A DNA stretch of 64,000 bases from Salinivirga cyanobacteriivorans (GTDB taxonomy: Bacteria; Bacteroidota; Bacteroidia; Bacteroidales; Salinivirgaceae). Made by a program: the position numbers and the translations under genes. The notes below the pieces were generated by a model that saw only the letters and a list, made by a program, of their open reading frames with translations, ran no database searches and had not been told where the DNA came from. The stretch covers positions 814,225 through 878,224 of the forward strand of contig NZ_CP013118.1 of the NCBI RefSeq assembly GCF_001443605.1, in the 5' to 3' direction. Shown piece by piece: positions 59,697 to 64,000 of this stretch. Position 1 is the stretch's first letter; each line of letters begins with the position of its first letter.

Positions 59697-60866
59697 TTAG
59701 AAGCTATATTTAAATCTTAAATAGCCAATTTGACCAATTTTTCCGAACTCAGTATCGTTCTGACCAAAAAAGAGCTGCCCAATGCCAGACAATTGAAAGT
59801 TGTCTGAAATAGATACATCTATGGAAGGGCTGACGAATGCAGACAAATCCTGTGGGTTCATTATGGTGCTAACGCCTCCTTTTACAAGTGGAGTAATGTT
59901 ATAGGTAATCTGTCCAAACAAATTTACCTTACCCCTGCTTAACGTTTTTGGGGACAGCTCTCCGGTAGTAAAGATACCAATACCACCAGCTTTACCAGAT
60001 TTACCATTGCTGTTAAACAAAAAACCTCCGTGCAAATAAAGGTTGTTCTCAAAAGTATAATCACCTGACAAAGAGGCAACAACAATACCTGTAGTATCTG
60101 CAATGCTTTTCCGTGGTTGAAACCAGGTCATTTCTCCACGAAAAGCTGCCCCGCCAATATGCCCTGAATATCCAAAGCCTGCCAGGTAATCATCTCCCAT
60201 AAATCCGCCAAGGAACTGAAAATCGTAGCCCCATTTATTAAATCGATAAAGTCCCGCCATAGCCATTTTCTCGATGCTATCACCAGCCTGATATACCAAT
60301 TCGGCACTACTTGTTAAGGATCCGTAATATTTTATACGTGCAGCGTCGGTACCGGGACGTTCTTCATACTCAAAATCAAAATAAGAAAAGGTATTGAATA
60401 CATCATTCGGGTTCCAGACCAGGTTCATTCCCCAATTTATACGCTGCCGGCCAAGTGTAAGTTCCCACTTACCTTTAACAAGTTGAGCATTAAGTCTGTC
60501 GATCTCGGAAATCCCTACAGCAGATTCATTTTCGAACCATACCCAGTCAAGGTCGGCATAGTAATCCTGATTAAGGGCATATTGTGTATAATCCGGGAAA
60601 AGCTTTACAAAATCGCCATAGATAAATCGGTTCCGGGCCTGAATATCAAGCGTCAGCCAACTTGTTGGGTAGTAGGTAAACTTCAAACGGTTATGTATAG
60701 CATTATCGCTCAACCAGTTTTCCTTCATTTCTTCGGGCACAAAAACTGTTTGCACATCTTTCACATATCCGGAAAACTCATACGGTGGCAAAGCATAATT
60801 ATCCTGGGCCTGTAATTGTAATCCGCTTATAAAGAGCGTCAAAATACCGAAAAAAACTCCCTTCAT
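59697..60866 (-). CDS. Outer-membrane beta-barrel protein (porin/DUF1302-like)
   Basis: The 389-residue protein has a signal peptide (1-20, ending LQLQAQ). Amphipathic beta strands follow, including ELTLGRQRINWGMNLVWNPNDVF and GTDAARIKYYGSL. It ends IGYLRFKYSF, with the terminal aromatic residue of a BAM substrate. The GRQRINWG stretch recalls alginate-export and DUF1302-type barrels. It lies 20 bp after the ABC ATPase gene in one operon with the two permeases, suggesting an outer-membrane component or cargo of that transporter. Confidence 0.7.
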   Translation of the reverse strand: MKGVFFGILTLFISGLQLQAQDNYALPPYEFSGYVKDVQTVFVPEEMKENWLSDNAIHNRLKFTYYPTSWLTLDIQARNRFIYGDFVKLFPDYTQYALNQDYYADLDWVWFENESAVGISEIDRLNAQLVKGKWELTLGRQRINWGMNLVWNPNDVFNTFSYFDFEYEERPGTDAARIKYYGSLTSSAELVYQAGDSIEKMAMAGLYRFNKWGYDFQFLGGFMGDDYLAGFGYSGHIGGAAFRGEMTWFQPRKSIADTTGIVVASLSGDYTFENNLYLHGGFLFNSNGKSGKAGGIGIFTTGELSPKTLSRGKVNLFGQITYNITPLVKGGVSTIMNPQDLSAFVSPSIDVSISDNFQLSGIGQLFFGQNDTEFGKIGQIGYLRFKYSF

Positions 60867-60886
60867 AACAATATGATTTTCAAAAT

Positions 60887-61582
60887 TTATTCACTCTGTT
60901 TTTTGGTCTCATCTTTTATGACTTTTCCATCCTCTACTGTAATTACTCTATGAGCTTTTTTCACAACGCGTGCATCGTGCGTTGAGAATATAAACGTAAT
61001 GTTTTCTTCCTTATTTAAGCGCTCCATAATGTCAAGCAGGTTTTCTGTAGATTTTGAGTCAAGGTTTGCGGTGGGTTCATCGGCGAGTATAAACTTTGGC
61101 TTTGGTGCCAACGCCCTTGCCACAGCAACGCGCTGCTGTTGCCCTCCTGATAGTTTATTGGGCCTGTTATTTGCTCTTTCTCCCAATCCTACAGCACTCA
61201 ACAACTCATGAGCTCTTGAAGCCCTTTCTTTGGCTGGTTTACCTTGCAATTCCATTATAAACTCTACGTTTTCGCGGGCTGTAAGCACAGGTATAAGATT
61301 ATATGCCTGGAAAACGAAACCTATATTCATCAGTCTAAAATTAATAAGTCGAGAGCCCTTTAGGTCGTTAACAAGAGTATTATCAACTGTTATTTGGCCT
61401 TCTGTTACGCTGTCGAGACCGCCCAACATATTCAGCAAGGTTGTTTTGCCCGATCCGGAAGGCCCCACTATTGCGGCAAACTCGCCTTTTTCGAATGCAA
61501 GGGTTACTCCATTTACAGCGTGTACAGGCACTTCGCTGTCATTGTATATTTTCTTTACGTTTTTAAGATCTATAATTGCCAT
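60887..61582 (-). CDS. LolD/MacB-type ABC transporter ATP-binding protein
   Basis: The 231-residue ATPase has Walker A GPSGSGKTTLLNMLGG, Q-loop GFVFQAYNLIPVLTA, signature LSGGQQQRVAVARAL, Walker B FILADEPTANLD and the switch His in FIFSTHDARVV. It is typical of the LolD/FtsE/MacB group that powers type VII ABC permeases. It lies 29 bp after the first permease gene and 20 bp before the barrel gene. Confidence 0.94.
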   Translation of the reverse strand: MAIIDLKNVKKIYNDSEVPVHAVNGVTLAFEKGEFAAIVGPSGSGKTTLLNMLGGLDSVTEGQITVDNTLVNDLKGSRLINFRLMNIGFVFQAYNLIPVLTARENVEFIMELQGKPAKERASRAHELLSAVGLGERANNRPNKLSGGQQQRVAVARALAPKPKFILADEPTANLDSKSTENLLDIMERLNKEENITFIFSTHDARVVKKAHRVITVEDGKVIKDETKKQSE

Positions 61583-61611
61583 CTTTTTAGGATTTTTGAG
61601 TTAATAACTTT

Positions 61612-62835
61612 TTACATATCTGTTCTAACTGCTTCTGCCGGATTTAGCTTCAAAGCCTTACGAGCCGGCACTAAGGAAGCAACCACACCGGTTAGCAACA
61701 CCATTAAAGTAATGTTTATGACCATTGGAAAATCAATATCAGGAAATATAACGGGGTCATAGCCATAATTCCTTAACCCCTCACCATATAGCCCGGTCAA
61801 ATCAATACCACTAACTGAGGTAAATTTTGCTGTTCCATAACCTATTACGATACCAATTATTCCGGCAAATCCAGACAGGTAAACACTTTCAAGTAAAATC
61901 ATAGTAAATACACGAAGCTTATTCATTCCAACACTCATAAGCATACCTATTTCTTTTGTGCGCTCCAGCACAACCATGAGCATTGTATTTATAATGCTGA
62001 AAAGCAGTGCAAGCAAAATAATACCAATAAAAATATAGGTCATAAGTTCCATGCTTTTAGTCAGCACCTGCATCTCAGGTGACAAGTCTGTCCAGGATTG
62101 CACATCGAGGCCAGGAAAAGCTTTTGCAAAATTTATTTTTGTTGAGTCAACCGCTTCATTATTTTCCATTAACACAGCTATTTCATGACAGGTATTTTGA
62201 GGCATTTCGAGTGCTTTAGCCAACTCATTATACCTAACAAAAGCATGTGTTTCATCATAAGTGGAATTTACAGTTTCGAATATTCCGGCCACTTTAAACC
62301 CTTCATATACCAGGGTATCGTCAAGTGCCTGAAAAGTCAGCACTACTTTTGATTTTACCTTAACTTTTAGTTTCTCGGCCAATTTCTTTCCAATTACAAT
62401 GCGTTTTGCTTTTCCTTCTTCAAAGTAGTCTCCGGCTATAATTTGTTCATGTATATTTGTAACTTTTTTTTCTTTAGCAGGATTGACACCACTCAATTGA
62501 ACACCTGAACCGGTTTCTGCGGAACTGACCATGCTGCTAATAATAATGCGCTCTGAATGAGCCTCAACTCCTTTCGTAGAATCAATTACAGCAAGCTTTT
62601 CAGGCAAATTATCCATGTACTTTTCAGGTTCTTTTAGCTTAAAAAAATCAGGATGGTGAAACTGAATATGGGACAACTCTGTATTGATAACATTCTCGAC
62701 CCGCTGTTCCATCATCCCCCTCATTAATGCTGACGCAAAAGTTCCTGCAAAAATTCCTATTATAATAGCGATCATAATTATGAGACTCCTGGTACGGTTT
62801 CTCCATATATTTCGCCATGCTATAAACCAAATCAT
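61612..62835 (-). CDS. ABC transporter permease, FtsX/LolE/MacB type
   Basis: The 407-residue protein has an N-terminal transmembrane helix (WRNRTRSLIIMIAIIIGIFAG), a periplasmic MacB-PCD domain (~45-265) and three C-terminal helices: TYIFIGIILLALLFSIINTM, a central one, and LMVLLTGVVASLVPARKAL. The family motif RTKEIGMLMSVGM follows the second helix. It is a mechanotransmission-type permease for lipoprotein trafficking or substrate extrusion. It is paired with the next permease upstream and the ATPase downstream. Confidence 0.92.
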   Translation of the reverse strand: MIWFIAWRNIWRNRTRSLIIMIAIIIGIFAGTFASALMRGMMEQRVENVINTELSHIQFHHPDFFKLKEPEKYMDNLPEKLAVIDSTKGVEAHSERIIISSMVSSAETGSGVQLSGVNPAKEKKVTNIHEQIIAGDYFEEGKAKRIVIGKKLAEKLKVKVKSKVVLTFQALDDTLVYEGFKVAGIFETVNSTYDETHAFVRYNELAKALEMPQNTCHEIAVLMENNEAVDSTKINFAKAFPGLDVQSWTDLSPEMQVLTKSMELMTYIFIGIILLALLFSIINTMLMVVLERTKEIGMLMSVGMNKLRVFTMILLESVYLSGFAGIIGIVIGYGTAKFTSVSGIDLTGLYGEGLRNYGYDPVIFPDIDFPMVINITLMVLLTGVVASLVPARKALKLNPAEAVRTDM

Positions 62836-62865
62836 TATTTAAAGTTTTAAGGGTTCAACATTTAG

Positions 62866-64000
62866 TTAACCACGAATGGCCTCAATTGCGTTTAATCTCC
62901 GAACTAATTGGTATGGATATGCAGATATACCAAAAGTTATGAAGAATACTATCAGTGCCTGATTTAGGAACACACTGGCGGAGAGTTTAAAATAAAGCAA
63001 TGGCTCCATTCCAAACTGTTCATAGGCTGCACCATATTCTCCGGTAATGGGAATAGGGTTTGCACTAAACCATCCTACCAGCGGCAAACTAAAAACAAAA
63101 CCTGCTATAACACCAATAAAACCAATCATCATGGTTTCGTACCAAATAATTTTGCCAAGGCGGTATTTTTGCATACCTACAGCGACCATAACACCCATTT
63201 CTCTACGCCTTTCGGCCATCATCATCATTATGGTGCCCAGTATGCCAAACCCAATTACGAGATATAGAATGGCTTTCATAAGTACACCACTAGCCTTATC
63301 GGAATTAATAAACTGTACTAATTCAGGAGACAGCTCTTTCCATGACAAATAGTTGTAACGACCATCGAATACATCATACAATTCTTTTTCTATTGTGGGT
63401 ACATCTTCATAATCGTCTGCCAACAAGGCGATTTCGGTCATTTTCCCATATGCATAAAAGAACTGCCGTGTGGTTTCCAAATCCAGGTACACGCCCATGC
63501 TGTTGAGCTCCGGTGTCGGAAACTCAAGAATTCCACGCACAGGATAAAGCCCGGCAGCACTGGCTCCATGGTATCCCTGACTCATTAAAATAATGGTATC
63601 GCCCAATTCAGCTTCGAGATGTTTTGCGAGGTTTTTTGCTATTAATAATCCCTGATCACCTTTCTGCAAGTATGAGCCTTTCACAACCCACTGTTTAAGT
63701 CCGGTAAGGTTATTCTCTTTTTCAGGATCAATACCTATTAGCATCCCTCCCCTGGTTTTATCTCCATTTGAAATAAGGGTATAACTTTTAAGCCTGGGAA
63801 CTGCAGCCTTAACATGAGCAATATTCAAAACAGAATCAAGTAATCCGTCGGTTTGGTCAATTGTATTATTAATACTTTTATGTGCATTGTAATCCTTATG
63901 CTGAATTTGTACGTGACCCGAATAGGTTTTTACAACATTGTCGATCATGCTGCCATATATGCCTTCCTGCATAGAGCCCATCATGGTACTTAAAACAACC
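62866..64000 (-). CDS. ABC transporter permease, FtsX/LolE/MacB type, N-terminus beyond window
   Basis: The frame is open to the window edge (64000), so the N-terminal membrane helix is outside. At least 372 residues are present: the periplasmic PCD domain (NVVKTYSGHVQIQHKDYN onward) and three C-terminal helices with AERRREMGVMVAVGMQK between them. It is 30 bp ahead of the second permease gene. The two non-identical permeases suggest a heterodimer like LolC/LolE. Confidence 0.92.
   Translation of the reverse strand, partial: VVLSTMMGSMQEGIYGSMIDNVVKTYSGHVQIQHKDYNAHKSINNTIDQTDGLLDSVLNIAHVKAAVPRLKSYTLISNGDKTRGGMLIGIDPEKENNLTGLKQWVVKGSYLQKGDQGLLIAKNLAKHLEAELGDTIILMSQGYHGASAAGLYPVRGILEFPTPELNSMGVYLDLETTRQFFYAYGKMTEIALLADDYEDVPTIEKELYDVFDGRYNYLSWKELSPELVQFINSDKASGVLMKAILYLVIGFGILGTIMMMMAERRREMGVMVAVGMQKYRLGKIIWYETMMIGFIGVIAGFVFSLPLVGWFSANPIPITGEYGAAYEQFGMEPLLYFKLSASVFLNQALIVFFITFGISAYPYQLVRRLNAIEAIRG

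Overview
The window is a low-GC stretch of a Bacteroidota chromosome, most likely class Bacteroidia and possibly near Marinilabiliales (inference). The evidence is: many promoters with the Bacteroidota -7 element TAnnTTTG; a protein with a type IX secretion (T9SS) C-terminal sorting domain; the futalosine menaquinone gene mqnE; a FloA/NfeD pair; a FeoA-FeoB fusion; OmpA with a choice-of-anchor L domain; and numerous outer-membrane barrels and lipoproteins. Housekeeping genes dominate, mostly on the minus strand. No tRNA, rRNA, CRISPR array or prophage was recognised.

Layout. 1-3431: start of chromosomal parA with a degenerate parS-like site upstream, a THUMP rRNA methyltransferase, floA-nfeD and clpS. 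3541-4956: a complete IS4-family element with a 10-bp target duplication. 5036-6237: methyltransferase, thiamine-binding protein and YkgJ-type cysteine cluster. 6244-11353: a three-gene signalling-like operon on the minus strand (OmpL47/Ig-repeat exported protein, TPR-TM-SpoIIE phosphatase-receiver fusion, membrane-anchored GyrI-like protein). Its roughly 600-nt leader consists of four tandem repeat units. 11448-19746: acyltransferase, rluD, T9SS protein, PASTA protein, mqnE, rpmH, small exported proteins and a nitronate monooxygenase-like enzyme. 20001-21983: six tandem ~330-bp repeats with interchangeable cores. 22078-26615: LytTR regulator, feoB and its Cys-rich partner, and an exported hypothetical. 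27034-28551: a complete IS701-family element inserted one base upstream of the ATG of a degenerate HNH/HTH gene. 29502-37147: NRDE protein, methyltransferase, an ABC exporter operon with an NlpC/P60 lipoprotein, a barrel and an S41 protease. 37243-37370: a dispersed copy of the repeat from the 10.7-11.2 kb leader. 37643-50950: PepSY-like lipoprotein, glucosaminidase, cdd, OmpA, pseudouridine synthase, panB, M49-like peptidase, proS, low-complexity lipoprotein and a FadL-like barrel. 51006-64000: acyl-CoA ligase, patatin-BamA protein, phosphofructokinase, sirtuin with an RHH protein, nitroreductase, thioredoxin, amidotransferase, and a LolCDE/MacB-like ABC cassette with a barrel protein, cut by the window end.

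The most unusual feature is the leader at 10.7-11.25 kb. On the minus strand each of three 131-bp units encodes a 44-codon mini-ORF whose stop overlaps the next start as ATGA. The last stop overlaps the ATG of the OmpL47 gene in the same way. The three units differ only at one synonymous base, and a diverged copy at 37.25 kb keeps an open frame with matching ends. Whether the peptides are made, or the array is only a recombining leader, cannot be settled from sequence alone. The second unusual feature is the ~330-bp array, which is a mosaic of two unrelated core cassettes in common flanks.
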